64,000 bases of DNA from VXPQ01 sp965248175 (GCA_965248175.1 OZ252093.1:2852001-2916000), one strand, 5' to 3'. Numbered from the stretch's first letter, positions 17,527 to 27,688 are shown. Notes: generated from the letters alone by a model not told the origin. A program made the numbers and translations.

Positions 17527-17850
17527 CTACGTGAGTTTTTGTCCAGGATAACAGACGGCCTTGCCACTTCCATCTTTATAAGAACCGGAGATTAGCAATA
17601 TGGTGATAACGAACGTGTGCAGTACGTCCACTGCAAAGAACGGAATCGCCCATGCAATTTGCCCGGTAAGGTAAAAATAAATAGTGGCTACCAACAGACC
17701 GAAATCGAAGGCGCCATGAATAAAGCGACCCAAATAAAAGTGATGTATGCCAGCCAGCCCGAAAATACCCGAGAGACAGACCGCCACCACATAACTTTTG
17801 TCGGAGGGCTCTTTGATCATAGCCGTTTGTAAAGAAACGTTCGATTTCAT
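17527..17850 (-). CDS. TM2-domain membrane protein
   Basis: A 107-residue protein. After a polar N-terminus it has SGIFGLAGIHHFYLGRFIHGA followed by two further hydrophobic stretches, a TM2-like pattern (Gly-hydrophobic-His-x-Phe-Tyr-Leu-Gly-Arg). It precedes another TM2 gene by 5 bases on the same strand, so the two are likely co-transcribed and may be an old duplication. Confidence 0.8.
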   Translation of the reverse strand: MKSNVSLQTAMIKEPSDKSYVVAVCLSGIFGLAGIHHFYLGRFIHGAFDFGLLVATIYFYLTGQIAWAIPFFAVDVLHTFVITILLISGSYKDGSGKAVCYPGQKLT

Positions 17851-18067
17851 TGTACGGATGCATTATACAAAAGATACCGTTCCTCTCCAAATCGCGCAAA
17901 AAATCTTCTTCATGCCGCTTCCGCCGTCTCTTCGCCGGAACCTTCCGCGGCTCACGCGGACATGAATCTGTCCCCGTCGCATTCAGGGGTTATGTGCACC
18001 CGCTTTGACCCGACGATTCGCCGCCTGTACTCGTTATACAGGTCCGTACCACATCGTTTGCAGTCCT

Positions 18068-18095
18068 CATGGCCGGAAGGATCCTTCCGGCCATG
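18068..18095. promoter_or_regulatory. 28-bp perfect palindrome upstream of the TIM-barrel/UPF0261/aldolase operon
   Basis: The half-site CATGGCCGGAAGGA is followed directly by its exact reverse complement, with no spacer. It sits 47 bases before the operon's first start codon (18143). There is no T-run on either side, which argues against an intrinsic terminator and for an operator or a cruciform/RNA hairpin. No regulator can be named. Confidence 0.55.
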
Positions 18096-18142
18096 CACAT
18101 GGTTTAGCTGCGATGCCCGCACCCCCTACGATTCCACTACCC

Positions 18143-19012
18143 ATGATCACTCGTCGCATTACCACAGAACGTATCCTCGCCGGCCTGCAAGCCAAGGTGG
18201 CACAGCGCATTCCTATAATGATCGCCAGTGCGGGCAGTGGCCTGGTCGCCAAACTGCTGGAATCTGCCGGCGTCGATTGTATCAATACGTTTTCCGGGGC
18301 ACGATTGCGCGCCAACGGCATGGGCACCATGTCGATGATGTGGCCCATCCTCGACTCGAATAAACAAACGCTGGACTATACCCGTGAAGACATCATGCCT
18401 GCGCTGCAAGGCAATGCTTTCGTCTGCGCCTGCCTGAATGCGAACGATCCCCTTAAGGATATGCGGATGGTGTTAAACGACTGCAAGGCCATGGGCGTGC
18501 AGTCGGTTTCGAATATCGGCCCCTCCATCAGCTATGTAGATCACGACAGCGAGATCTACCGGGTGATGACCAGCGCCGGCATCACCTATCAAAATGAAAT
18601 AGAGATGCTGAAACTGGCCAGGGAAGAAATGAACATGGTGACCATCGGCCTGGCGTTCACCATGGAAGACGCGCTTGCCATGTGCGAACAGGCCAAACCC
18701 CATATTTTCTGCTATCATGCGGGCACGACGAAAGGAGGACTCAAGGGGTACGACAGCGGACTGACCATCGAGGAAACCGCCGAACAGACCGAAGAAGCCT
18801 ATGAGGCTGTACGTAAGGTCCATCCCGAGGTCATCCTCGTTGCGCACGGCGCCGCCATGGAGAACCCGGTCGATGCACAATACATGCTGGACCACACTTC
18901 CGGACATGGTTTCTGGACCGGCTCTTCCACGGAACGCCTCCCTATAGAACGCGCCGTATCGGCGGCGGCTCGGGAATTCGCCGCCCTGCGCTTCAATAAG
19001 CCGGTCGGGTAA
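18143..19012 (+). CDS. Phosphoenolpyruvate hydrolase-family TIM-barrel protein
   Basis: A 289-residue TIM-barrel of the PEP_hydrolase/TIM-barrel signal-transduction family. Blocks include RIPIMIASAGSGLVAKLLESAG at the N-terminus, DCINTFSGARLRANGMGTM, FVCACLNANDPLKDM, and FCYHAGTTKGGLKG. Start at 18143 (MITRRITTERILAGL) matches the family start; in-frame ATGs at 18005 and 18113 precede non-conserved sequence. Followed after 33 bases by a UPF0261/Tm-1 gene. In plants the same two domains are fused in Tm-1, so the two products probably work together; the reaction is not established. Confidence 0.85.
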   Translation: MITRRITTERILAGLQAKVAQRIPIMIASAGSGLVAKLLESAGVDCINTFSGARLRANGMGTMSMMWPILDSNKQTLDYTREDIMPALQGNAFVCACLNANDPLKDMRMVLNDCKAMGVQSVSNIGPSISYVDHDSEIYRVMTSAGITYQNEIEMLKLAREEMNMVTIGLAFTMEDALAMCEQAKPHIFCYHAGTTKGGLKGYDSGLTIEETAEQTEEAYEAVRKVHPEVILVAHGAAMENPVDAQYMLDHTSGHGFWTGSSTERLPIERAVSAAAREFAALRFNKPVG

Positions 19013-19045
19013 CGTCTACACTTATCGCCAGCAAGCCTCACGATC

Positions 19046-20275
19046 ATGCCGAGAACCATTGCCGTACTGGCCACGATGGATACGAAGGGCGCGGAAGCGG
19101 ACTTCATACGCCAGGAAATCGAAGCCCTTGGAGAAGAAGCCCTGCTGATCAATATCGGCGTAGTCGGACCTGCAGCCGTTCCCGTCCACATCGACACCGG
19201 GACCGTGATCCGTACGGGAGGAGGCGACCCGGATACATTGCTCGCAAGCCCCACACGCGAGAGCGTCGGACCCTATCTCGTCCGGGGGGCGCAAAAAATA
19301 TTGCTGGATCTGGTCCTGGAGAACAAAATCCACGCCCTGCTGGCTATGGGGGGCACCCAGGGCACCTCGACCTGCTCGCAAGTCATGCAGGCGCTACCCT
19401 ATGGATTTGCCAAAGTCATGCTCTCGACGGCAGCATCCGGAGACACCGAACCCTTTGTAGATATCAAGGACATCACCATGATGTTCTCGGTCAGCGATAT
19501 CCTGGGCCTCAATCCATTCTCGAGAAAAATCCTGGCGAATGCTGCGGGAGCCGCCGTGGGGATGGCGCAAAAAAGCGAACGCGCCATCACCGCCGAAGCG
19601 GGCAGCAAGGGGACCATCGGCATGACAAACCTTGGGGTCCTGACCTATGGAGCCATGCACGCCATCGACCTGTTTCACGAAGCAGGGTACGAGGTCATCA
19701 CCTTTCATGCGATCGGCGCGGGCGGACGAGCCATGGAACAGATGATGCGGGAAGGTATCATCAAAGCGGTCTTCGACTACGGTCTCGGAGAAATCGCCGA
19801 CGACGTATACGACGGATTACGCGCTTCGCACGACCCCGAGCGCCTGACCGTAGCCGGCAAACTGGGATTACCGCAGGTGATTTGCCCGGGCGGCGCTGAA
19901 CACATCGGGCTGCTGCTACACACCCCGAACGAAGCACCGGAAGCCTACAAGAATCACGCCTACGTCTTCCACAGCCCGGTCGTGTTTGCCCCCCGCCTCG
20001 GACCGGACGAGATCCGTAAGGTAGCCAGGGATATTACCCGCCGCCTCGCTCACAGCAAGCAGAAAACCGTCTTCATGCTGCCGTTACAGGGGGTCAGCCG
20101 GTATTCCATTCCCGGTGGGCCGCTTGCCAACAAGGAAAGCGACGCCGTTTTCTTCGATACGCTGCGCAGCACCATGCCTGCCTCCATCGAATTGCGTGAG
20201 CTGGATTATGGCGCGGAAGATCCGGCCTTCATCGAGGAAGCTGTACGAACGCTGATCCATCTGATCGAGCAATAG
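19046..20275 (+). CDS. UPF0261 / Tm-1-like ATP-binding protein
   Basis: A 409-residue member of UPF0261. The N-terminal half has IAVLATMDTKGAEADFIRQE and LLINIGVVGPAAVPVHID; the middle has ALLAMGGTQGTSTCSQVMQALP; the C-terminal half has GMTNLGVLTYGAMHAID, FHAIGAGGRAMEQMM and LPQVICPGGAEHIGLLL. The family corresponds to the ATP-binding N-terminal region of tomato Tm-1. It lies between the TIM-barrel partner (33 bases upstream) and the aldolase/dehydrogenase gene (7 bases downstream), a tight operon suggesting a shared catabolic pathway. Confidence 0.88.
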   Translation: MPRTIAVLATMDTKGAEADFIRQEIEALGEEALLINIGVVGPAAVPVHIDTGTVIRTGGGDPDTLLASPTRESVGPYLVRGAQKILLDLVLENKIHALLAMGGTQGTSTCSQVMQALPYGFAKVMLSTAASGDTEPFVDIKDITMMFSVSDILGLNPFSRKILANAAGAAVGMAQKSERAITAEAGSKGTIGMTNLGVLTYGAMHAIDLFHEAGYEVITFHAIGAGGRAMEQMMREGIIKAVFDYGLGEIADDVYDGLRASHDPERLTVAGKLGLPQVICPGGAEHIGLLLHTPNEAPEAYKNHAYVFHSPVVFAPRLGPDEIRKVARDITRRLAHSKQKTVFMLPLQGVSRYSIPGGPLANKESDAVFFDTLRSTMPASIELRELDYGAEDPAFIEEAVRTLIHLIEQ

Positions 20276-20282
20276 AGAAACC

Positions 20283-22253
20283 ATGCACAGTTTGTGGAAC
20301 GACCGGGAGGCAGAAGCCTGCGCCGGCGACGATCTGGCGCTGCGCGTCTACACTTCGCGCCTGCTGGGATCGGACGAATACCTGGTAATGCACGGAGGGG
20401 GCAACACGTCGGTCAAGGCCGCTATCCAGGATTTTCTGGGACGCGACGTGGAAGTGCTGTATGTCAAGGGCAGCGGGTGGGATTTGAAAACCATCGAGAA
20501 GCCGGGTTTTCCTGCGCTAAGACTCGACGAAACGAAACGCCTGGCCGACCTGAAGGCATTGTCCGACGAGGAAATGACGCGGCAATTGCGCTCTTTCATG
20601 CTGGACCCGTCCGCCCCGTCGCCGTCGGTGGAGGCTATCCTGCACGCCATCGTTCCGGCCAAATTCGTCGATCATACCCATGCCGATGCGATGGTTACCC
20701 TTACGAATAATCCGCAAGGGGAAGCCATCATGCAGGATATCTGCTCCGACTGCCTGATCCTGCCGTACGTCATGCCCGGCTTTATCCTCGCCAAACAGGT
20801 GCACGAAGTGATCCGGGACATAGATATTGACCGGTACAAAGGTATCATCCTCATGCACCACGGCGTATTCACATGGAGCGACGACGCCCGGGTGGCCTAC
20901 GAAAACATGATCGAGCTGGTGAGCCGGGCCGAAGCGTATATCGCCGACCATGGCCAGGCCAAACATCCCGAAACGCAGCGCGACGTGAACCTGCCGGATC
21001 TGGCGCGTATCCGCCGGGCAGTATCCGATGCGCGCGGCTCGGCGCAATTGGCCATGCTCGATCGGTCAGCAAGCGCTCAAGGCTACGCAAGCCGTAAGGA
21101 CATAGCCGACATAGCCACGCGGGGACCCATCACGCCGGATCATGTAATCCGCACCAAACGCATCCCCGCCATAGTGGCCAAACGGCCGGAAGGGGATGTA
21201 CCCGAAGTGGCCGAATTCTCAAGGGCCTATGCGGCCTATTACGAAGCCCACAAAACCGAGGGGCTGCAGATGCTCGACCCGGCTCCACGCATGGCCATCT
21301 GGGAAGAAAACGGGTGTATTGCCTTCGGCAGCAGTATCAGGGAATGCGCGATCGTTACCGACATTGCGCGCCACACCCGCCAAGCCATTCAAACCGGCGA
21401 ATCCCTCGCGGGATGGCAAACTTTGTCGGAGCAGGAAATTTTCGACCTGGAATACTGGTCGCTCGAACAGGCAAAGCTGGGTAAAAAACGGGGCGTCGAC
21501 AAAGAACATCAAGGAAAAATCGCCATCGTCACCGGCGCATGCAGCGGTATCGGAAAAGCCACATGCGAAGCCCTTGCCCGGGACGGCGCCACCGTAGCAG
21601 GGATAGACATCAATCCCGGTGTCGTCGATGCCCTCAAGGGAATGACCGGGATCGTATGCGATGTAACCGATGATAACGCAGTACAGGCCGCTGTGGATCA
21701 CGTGGTGGCTGCATTCGGCGGCCTTGACATCATCGTTTGCAACGCGGGTATCTTCCGGTCGGGAGAACGCATCGAGGAGCAAGACGATGCTGCATGGAAC
21801 CGGATGCTGGCCGTCAACCTGACCGCCACGCAGCGGTTTATGAAAATCGCGATCCCCTACCTGAAACTGGGTATTCGCCCCTCCATCATCGTGGTCGGAT
21901 CGCGGAACTATGCCGCCCCCGGCCCGGGAGCAGCGGCTTACTCGGTCAGTAAGGCAGGTATTACCCAACTGGCTCGCGTAGCGGCACTGGAGCTGGCCGC
22001 CGACGGCGTACGCGTGAATGTCGTACACCCGGACGCGGTCTTCGATACCGAGTTATGGACCGACGAAGCCCTGGAACGCTCGGCGCAACGCTACAACATG
22101 ACGGTGGAGGAATACAAAACCAAAAACCTCCTCAAAACGGAAATACGGTCTGCGGATGTGGGCCGCCTCATTTCCGTCATGGCCGGCGATGTGTTTCGGG
22201 CCACCACGGGAGCGCAAGTACCCATCGATGGCGGCGTGGACCGCGTGATCTGA
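20283..22253 (+). CDS. Bifunctional class II aldolase / short-chain dehydrogenase (RhaD/RhaDH type)
   Basis: A 656-residue fusion. Residues ~1-400 are a class II (zinc) aldolase domain: MHGGGNTSVK near the start, FVDHTHADAMVTLTN and IILMHHGVFTWSDDARVAYE supply the metal His residues. Residues ~415-656 are an NAD-dependent SDR: IAIVTGACSGIGKATCEAL (nucleotide-binding TGxxxGIG), VCNAGIF, and the YSVSKAG active-site Tyr-x-x-x-Lys with IIVVGSRNY. This architecture is known for rhamnulose-1-phosphate aldolase/lactaldehyde dehydrogenase fusions that split a sugar phosphate and oxidise the aldehyde. No other rhamnose gene is visible, so the sugar is uncertain. Confidence 0.88.
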   Translation: MHSLWNDREAEACAGDDLALRVYTSRLLGSDEYLVMHGGGNTSVKAAIQDFLGRDVEVLYVKGSGWDLKTIEKPGFPALRLDETKRLADLKALSDEEMTRQLRSFMLDPSAPSPSVEAILHAIVPAKFVDHTHADAMVTLTNNPQGEAIMQDICSDCLILPYVMPGFILAKQVHEVIRDIDIDRYKGIILMHHGVFTWSDDARVAYENMIELVSRAEAYIADHGQAKHPETQRDVNLPDLARIRRAVSDARGSAQLAMLDRSASAQGYASRKDIADIATRGPITPDHVIRTKRIPAIVAKRPEGDVPEVAEFSRAYAAYYEAHKTEGLQMLDPAPRMAIWEENGCIAFGSSIRECAIVTDIARHTRQAIQTGESLAGWQTLSEQEIFDLEYWSLEQAKLGKKRGVDKEHQGKIAIVTGACSGIGKATCEALARDGATVAGIDINPGVVDALKGMTGIVCDVTDDNAVQAAVDHVVAAFGGLDIIVCNAGIFRSGERIEEQDDAAWNRMLAVNLTATQRFMKIAIPYLKLGIRPSIIVVGSRNYAAPGPGAAAYSVSKAGITQLARVAALELAADGVRVNVVHPDAVFDTELWTDEALERSAQRYNMTVEEYKTKNLLKTEIRSADVGRLISVMAGDVFRATTGAQVPIDGGVDRVI

Positions 22254-22595
22254 TCAGGCCCGCCCGAAATCATCCTCCAGTCGAATGACGTCGTCCTCGA
22301 GACACAGTCCAAGCTGGGTCTCGATGATGATCAGCGGTTCCCGCCCGTCATTCTCGATGCGGTGAATATCTCCCGTATCGATAAAAAGCGCATCTCCCGT
22401 CGCCACGCGGCGCTGCGTCTCATTTAAGGTAAAACGCCCTTCGCCGGAAACAATCACCCAGTGCTCCCGGCGGTGCGCATGTTTCTGAAGAGACACCCGC
22501 TTCCCGGGATGAACGACAAGGCGCTTGACCCGGTACTCCGGTTCGTTCAGGTATTCTTCCCATCGGCCCCAGGGCCTGTCGTCGGAATCCGTCAT
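22254..22595 (-). CDS. Cupin protein, phosphomannose isomerase type II C-terminal domain
   Basis: A 113-residue single-domain cupin: WGRWEEYLNEPEYRVKRL, the metal-binding RVSLQKHAHRREHWVIVSGEG and the second motif ALFIDTGDIHRIEND. This equals the C-terminal domain of mannose-1-phosphate guanylyltransferase/phosphomannose isomerase proteins, found free-standing in many genomes. Its stop codon abuts that of the converging aldolase/dehydrogenase gene with no spacer. Confidence 0.88.
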   Translation of the reverse strand: MTDSDDRPWGRWEEYLNEPEYRVKRLVVHPGKRVSLQKHAHRREHWVIVSGEGRFTLNETQRRVATGDALFIDTGDIHRIENDGREPLIIIETQLGLCLEDDVIRLEDDFGRA

Positions 22596-22802
22596 TATTG
22601 GAACGCGAAAGGAACCCTTTTTCGAGGGATTTGCCAGATCCCGATAGCAAAATGCTTTTCGGTTATCGGAACGCGGAGGCCATGATAAACACGTGTAGCG
22701 GTAAAAGTCAAGGTCTTTCTTAGGGAATTATAAGGAATTGTTGACGGCCTGCGATCTTCCTCGTATACAGGCCCCTGCAGTATAGGGCTTTATAGGTATA
22801 CG

Positions 22803-23121
<319 letters not shown>

Positions 23122-23125
<4 letters not shown>

Positions 23126-24085
23126 GCCACCAGCGTTCTGTACCGGAGCCGCTTGCCCACCATTGCGCAGGCGACAAGGCCCATCTGTTCCAGCGTGTCG
23201 AGTTCGCGCAATCCGTGGCGGCCTGAGAAATCCGCCACATAGCGGTGAAGGTGCTTGCGGCTCATCTTGTGGTATACGCCCTTGTGTGCTCGTTTGAGGG
23301 TTGCCCAGAACGATTCTATGCCGTTGGTGTGCGCCATGCCGCGTACGTATTCGCCTACCGAGTGCTGGACGCTCGCAAGGTCGTAGATGTACCGGCAGAC
23401 CCGCGTATGCCTTGTTGTCGTCCGTGTAGACGACCGCACCCAATTCGGCGTTGTCCAGAACGAAGCCTTGCAACGTCCGGCTTGTCGTATTCTGCACGAC
23501 TTCCGCCTTGATCTTGCCAGTGGCCCGATCCTTTGCTCCGACAACGGCGGTCTTGCCTACAGTTCCCCGGCCAGCGTGGAGTTTCTTCGATTCGTGCTTG
23601 TTCGATTCCGTGCCCCCTACGTACGTCTCATCGACTTCAACGGGGCCGCCGAACAGGTCGTTATCGGCGCCCTCGAACGCCTTGCGGATGCGTTGGAGCA
23701 GGTGCCACGCCGAGTTCTGCGCGATCCCGATATCCCGATGCAGTTTCATCGAGGAAACGCCTTTCAGATTTGTCGTATGCAGGTAAATCGCATACGCCCA
23801 TTTGCGGAGCGACAGATTCGACCCCTCCATGACCGTTCCGACCTTGACGGAAAAGTACTTGCGGCAGTCGGTGCACCAGTAGGGCATGCAATGATGAGAC
23901 GCTTCGCGGGTGCGTGTTCCCTTGCAGCGCGGGCAATGGCGACCGTCCGGCCAGATACGAGATTCGAACCACTTGCGGGCCGCTTCCTCGTCGGGAAACA
24001 TATCGGCCAGTTGCATCAGGGTAATGCCGCTGCGGTGCGCTTTTCCAGGTGCTACATGTGCCATGACGGTCTCCATTTTGTGCAC
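23122..24085 (-). pseudogene. IS1595-family (ISXO2-like) transposase, frameshifted
   Basis: The N-terminal zinc ribbon is clear (CPRCKGTRTREASHHCMPYW then CTDCRKYF), followed by the DDE-type core: VEVDETYVGG (first Asp), VVYTDDNKAY (second Asp) and, in another frame, HTNGIESFWATLKR (Asn/Glu) with YHKMSRKHLHRYV and the usual C-terminus ending RTLVA. The two parts join only if one base is lost or gained near 23390, shown by alignment with the intact copy at 26741-27688 (VYTDDHRAYRSLKEVYEH). It is therefore a frameshifted gene or a sequencing error. Confidence 0.85.
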
Positions 24086-24267
24086 CTGTAATAATACGAT
24101 ATTTATTCCCTCTTGTCAACAATTCCTTATAATTCCCAATAAGAACCGCTGATCAAAAAGTAGCATGAATCCAATGCAACGGTGCAATTAAAACGCTGCC
24201 CAGTTTTTACTGATCACTTCTGAAGACACGCTTTCATGACATTTTTCATCCATCCGCATTTTGATTT

Positions 24268-25767
24268 ATGTTGATCTCGTCATTTATTGCAAATTATTTA
24301 AAGAGCATCCTGAGATCTCCCTTTGGCAGTATACGTTTAGGTGGAAAGACATTATTCATTCTGATCTTCTGGGCCCCATTGCTATTTTCAATGGCCGCAG
24401 GAGGAATAGGAGTTGCTCATCTTATCGCATCCAAAGAGTTGTTAGTATATATTAATAAGGGTATGATTTATTTGGTAATTGGCTGGGGTCTCATTGATTT
24501 TTTTTCCCGCCAGGTATATGTACCTCTTTTTGCCTATATGGTTACACCAATTGCCCACTGGAAAATATCTCTTTTTTATCAGATCATTACATTTATGAAT
24601 GTCATTAATTTGCTTGTTTTATCATTTGTTATGGGATTTTGGATAGTGAATTTTGATATACAATATGATATTATAGCTTGGAATTGGTTGCTATTGTTAT
24701 TTACATGCTTTATATGTGTTCGTTGTATCTTGAATATGTTACAAATACACCAAAGGAAAAGTTATAGGGTAATACTTTTTTTATTATTTACAGTAATTTT
24801 ATTGGCTCTGATAGAATGGAAATTTAGAATATTATCCATAACATCTGCTACGCTTTTCGATACCGTATTGCAAGGTGCCTTTTGGCCACTAGTTCTTTTG
24901 ACTATAGCGGCTAGTATACTTCTGTTCGTATCCACAAAAAGAACATCTGGTGATTTATATGTGGATAATTTGCCGATGGTTCGATCTCGTAAGACAAAAA
25001 TATCTCAAATTTTAGTTTCACAAAATTGTTTATTTGAGATTTTTTATCATGAATGGAAACTGCTGATCAGAAATCATCGAACCAAATTTTCTCCGCTTCT
25101 GGCTATTATGTTTATGCCATGGGGACTTTCCTACGTTTTTGCTAGCCCCATACGTGATGGACTAAATGTACAAAATATTTTGGGCTTTGGGGAATTGTTG
25201 GAATTGATGTTGGCAGTAAGTGGAATTCCTCTTTTCTATACTATACAAGTTTTTTCAAATCGTAGTGTATTCTATGAAGGTATTTCAGTAAGACCATTTT
25301 CAGAAACCATGATGGTGCGAAAATTTTTATTCATATCTCAATCGGGGATATTATTCATCTCCATTATTGCAATGCTATTGGGTATTTTGGTCGTCCGTAT
25401 AGGGAATGTTAGTTCCGATATTATTGTTTGGATAGGATGCATGTTTATTTATGGATTAGGTGTAGTTAATTACGTCTATATGTTCGTAGGAATTCTCACA
25501 GCTGTACGTATGGAATTGAATGCCAATGTATTTAGTATCAAAAAATTTCATAGAAGAGATATGTTTACCGCTTCCTTATTTCTAACCGCAACATGGTTCC
25601 CGGCAGGCTTGCTTCTGTGGCTTATTCCCGACAAAATATGGGCTTTTGTGACTATAGGTGTAGCAGGCACAATGGGTCTGCTATGCCATTTTAAATGGGT
25701 TGGGTTCTTGGCGGCTTTTCTGCGACAAAGGCGTTATGTCATGTTTGAACGCTTTCGGGTGAATTGA
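24268..25767 (+). CDS. DUF5687-like multi-spanning membrane protein (putative ABC exporter permease)
   Basis: A 499-residue protein with about 10-12 hydrophobic segments spread along its length, for example LFILIFWAPLLFSMAAGGIG and WNWLLLLFTCFICVRCILNM. The N-terminus (SSFIANYLKSILRSP) and central ILVSQNCLFEIFYHEWKLLIRN resemble the DUF5687 family of Bacteroidota, normally encoded beside an ABC ATPase as here. The coding sequence is much richer in A and T than everything around it, including its partner ATPase gene, and lies between two IS1595 elements: evidence of transfer. Substrate unknown. Confidence 0.75.
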   Translation: MLISSFIANYLKSILRSPFGSIRLGGKTLFILIFWAPLLFSMAAGGIGVAHLIASKELLVYINKGMIYLVIGWGLIDFFSRQVYVPLFAYMVTPIAHWKISLFYQIITFMNVINLLVLSFVMGFWIVNFDIQYDIIAWNWLLLLFTCFICVRCILNMLQIHQRKSYRVILFLLFTVILLALIEWKFRILSITSATLFDTVLQGAFWPLVLLTIAASILLFVSTKRTSGDLYVDNLPMVRSRKTKISQILVSQNCLFEIFYHEWKLLIRNHRTKFSPLLAIMFMPWGLSYVFASPIRDGLNVQNILGFGELLELMLAVSGIPLFYTIQVFSNRSVFYEGISVRPFSETMMVRKFLFISQSGILFISIIAMLLGILVVRIGNVSSDIIVWIGCMFIYGLGVVNYVYMFVGILTAVRMELNANVFSIKKFHRRDMFTASLFLTATWFPAGLLLWLIPDKIWAFVTIGVAGTMGLLCHFKWVGFLAAFLRQRRYVMFERFRVN

Positions 25768-25846
25768 TCACGCAGCATGATAGATATTTTCTCGTTTTGC
25801 GATTCCGACCGGAATACCCTGTAACCTTCTTCATCGAACCGCGCTC

Positions 25847-26581
25847 ATGCAGATTACTCTGAAAGACCTTGTCAAGAAATACGGCGATCTCGTCGCCGTG
25901 GACGTACCGCACCTGGAGATACCCACCGGTCAGGTGGTTGGCCTTGTGGGGAATAATGGAGCGGGCAAGACCACGCTGCTCCGCCTCGTGCTGGACCTCG
26001 TGCAGGCCACGAAGGGGCATGTTCTGCTCGGTGGCGAACGGGTGGACAAGACAACGGACTGGAAGTCGCACACCGGTTCTTATCTCGACGAAGGCTTCCT
26101 GATCGACTTCCTGAATGCGGAGGAGTATTTCAGTTTCGTCGGCAAGGCGTACGGTTTGTCCTTGCAGGAGATCGAGGAGGCGGAAAGCCGGTACGCGAAT
26201 CTGTTTACGGAGGAAGTGCTGGGTACGGGCAAGCTGATTCGCGATCTCTCGGCAGGGAACAGAAAGAAAGTCGGGTTGCTGGCCGCGCTGCTGGTGAAGC
26301 CCTCGCTGCTGGTTCTTGACGAACCCTTTGCCAATCTGGACCCCACGTCGCAATACGTCTTGCAGCAGATACTGGCCGAGATGTCGAAGGAAACGAACGC
26401 GACCATTTTCGTTTCGAGCCACGATCTGGGGCATGTCACGGACGCCTGCGAGCGCATCCTTCTGATGAATCAGGGACGGATCGAGCGAGACGAGCTTATT
26501 TCGGAACAGACGCTGAAAGAACTGGAACGATTTTTTGCATTGTCAGCAGATACCGGCGAATCCGACTCTACTCGCTCATGA
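25847..26581 (+). CDS. ABC transporter ATP-binding protein
   Basis: A 244-residue ABC ATPase: Walker A VGNNGAGKTTLLRL (about residue 34), Q-loop region HTGSYLDEGFLIDF, signature LIRDLSAGNRKKVGLLAAL, Walker B LLVLDEPFANLDP and H-loop IFVSSHDLGHV. The class fits drug/lipid/antibiotic-type exporters with a separate permease. It follows the DUF5687-like gene by 79 bases on the same strand. Its base composition matches the chromosome, unlike the permease gene. Confidence 0.92.
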   Translation: MQITLKDLVKKYGDLVAVDVPHLEIPTGQVVGLVGNNGAGKTTLLRLVLDLVQATKGHVLLGGERVDKTTDWKSHTGSYLDEGFLIDFLNAEEYFSFVGKAYGLSLQEIEEAESRYANLFTEEVLGTGKLIRDLSAGNRKKVGLLAALLVKPSLLVLDEPFANLDPTSQYVLQQILAEMSKETNATIFVSSHDLGHVTDACERILLMNQGRIERDELISEQTLKELERFFALSADTGESDSTRS

Positions 26582-26740
26582 ATACAACAAGGACAGCGTC
26601 TCTTTCCAGCGATAAGGCACAGTGGCACATATACGGCTGGCCCGTATTTCTGATTATTTGTGGCTTCTATCTTAGGGACTTATAAAGAATGCTTGACAGG
26701 CCTGAAATGTTATATTACGGGTAGTTGCAATCACAGACGG

Positions 26741-27688
26741 ATGAGGACAATGCACAAGGCGCCCGGTAGATCAGAAAGGAATGGAATCACGCTGTTTGCT
26801 CTGTTGCAAATGTTTCCGGACGAAGAGGCGGCGGAACGCTGGTTCGAGGCCCAGCGTTGGGCGGACGGCGAACGCGCTTGCCCGAAGTGCGGGTGCATGA
26901 ATACCCGTCGCGTCAAAAGCCGCAAGCCTATGCCTTTCTGGTGTAAGGACTGTCGTTCCTACTTCAGTTTGAAGACCGCAACCGTCATGGCCGATTCCAA
27001 CCTCGGCTTGCGTACATGGGCATTCGGCATGTACCTCATGGCTACGAACCTGAAAGGTGTGTCGAGCATGAAATTGCATAGGGATTTGGGCATCTCGCAA
27101 CCGACCGCGTGGTTCATGGCGCAGCGTCTACGCGAAGGGTTGCCGTTGGAGACAAACAAACTGACGGGAATCGTCGAGGTGGATGAAACCTGTCTTGGCG
27201 GGAAGGAATCAAACAAGCATGCCAGTAAGAAACTCCATGTGGGCGGCGGCACGTCGGGCAAAGCAACCGTCATGGGTGCGAAAGAGCGGGGCGGTAAGAT
27301 CGCGGCCCGCCCGTTAGGTTGGGAACCGGGCGAAACGCTCGCCGGATTCGTCCATGAGAACGTAGAGGCCGGGGAAACGGTCTACACGGACGATCACAGG
27401 GCATACCGGAGCCTGAAGGAAGTGTACGAGCATGAGACGGTGAGGCACTCCGTATCCGAATACGTGAACGGACAGGCCCATACAAACGGGATCGAATCGT
27501 TCTGGGTGCTCTTGAAGCGCGGGTATCACGGTACGTTCCACAAGATGAGCCGGAAGCACTTGCACCGCTACATTACCGAGTTCGCCGCCCGCCATAACTT
27601 CCGTGGCCTCGACACACTGGAGCAGATGGAAGTCATGGCCCGGAGCATGGAAGGAAGACGTATCAAGTATCACGAACTCATAGCGTAA
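26741..27688 (+). CDS. IS1595-family (ISXO2-like) transposase
   Basis: About 315 residues and apparently intact. Zinc ribbon CPKCGCMNTRRVKSRKPMPF followed by CKDCRSYFSLKTATVM; helix-turn-helix-like LKGVSSMKLHRDLGISQPTA; catalytic core GIVEVDETCLGGKESNK, TVYTDDHRAY and HTNGIESFWVLLKRGYHG; C-terminal HKMSRKHLHRYITEFAARHN. Start at 26741 (MRTMHKAPG) is likely because it lies just inside the terminal repeat; 26750 is also possible. Confidence 0.92.
   Translation: MRTMHKAPGRSERNGITLFALLQMFPDEEAAERWFEAQRWADGERACPKCGCMNTRRVKSRKPMPFWCKDCRSYFSLKTATVMADSNLGLRTWAFGMYLMATNLKGVSSMKLHRDLGISQPTAWFMAQRLREGLPLETNKLTGIVEVDETCLGGKESNKHASKKLHVGGGTSGKATVMGAKERGGKIAARPLGWEPGETLAGFVHENVEAGETVYTDDHRAYRSLKEVYEHETVRHSVSEYVNGQAHTNGIESFWVLLKRGYHGTFHKMSRKHLHRYITEFAARHNFRGLDTLEQMEVMARSMEGRRIKYHELIA

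Noticed and set aside
24268..26581. Composite transposon made of two IS1595 copies
   Set aside because: The terminal repeats and transposases of the two elements differ and one is frameshifted, so joint mobilisation is not supported; kept only as an observation on context.
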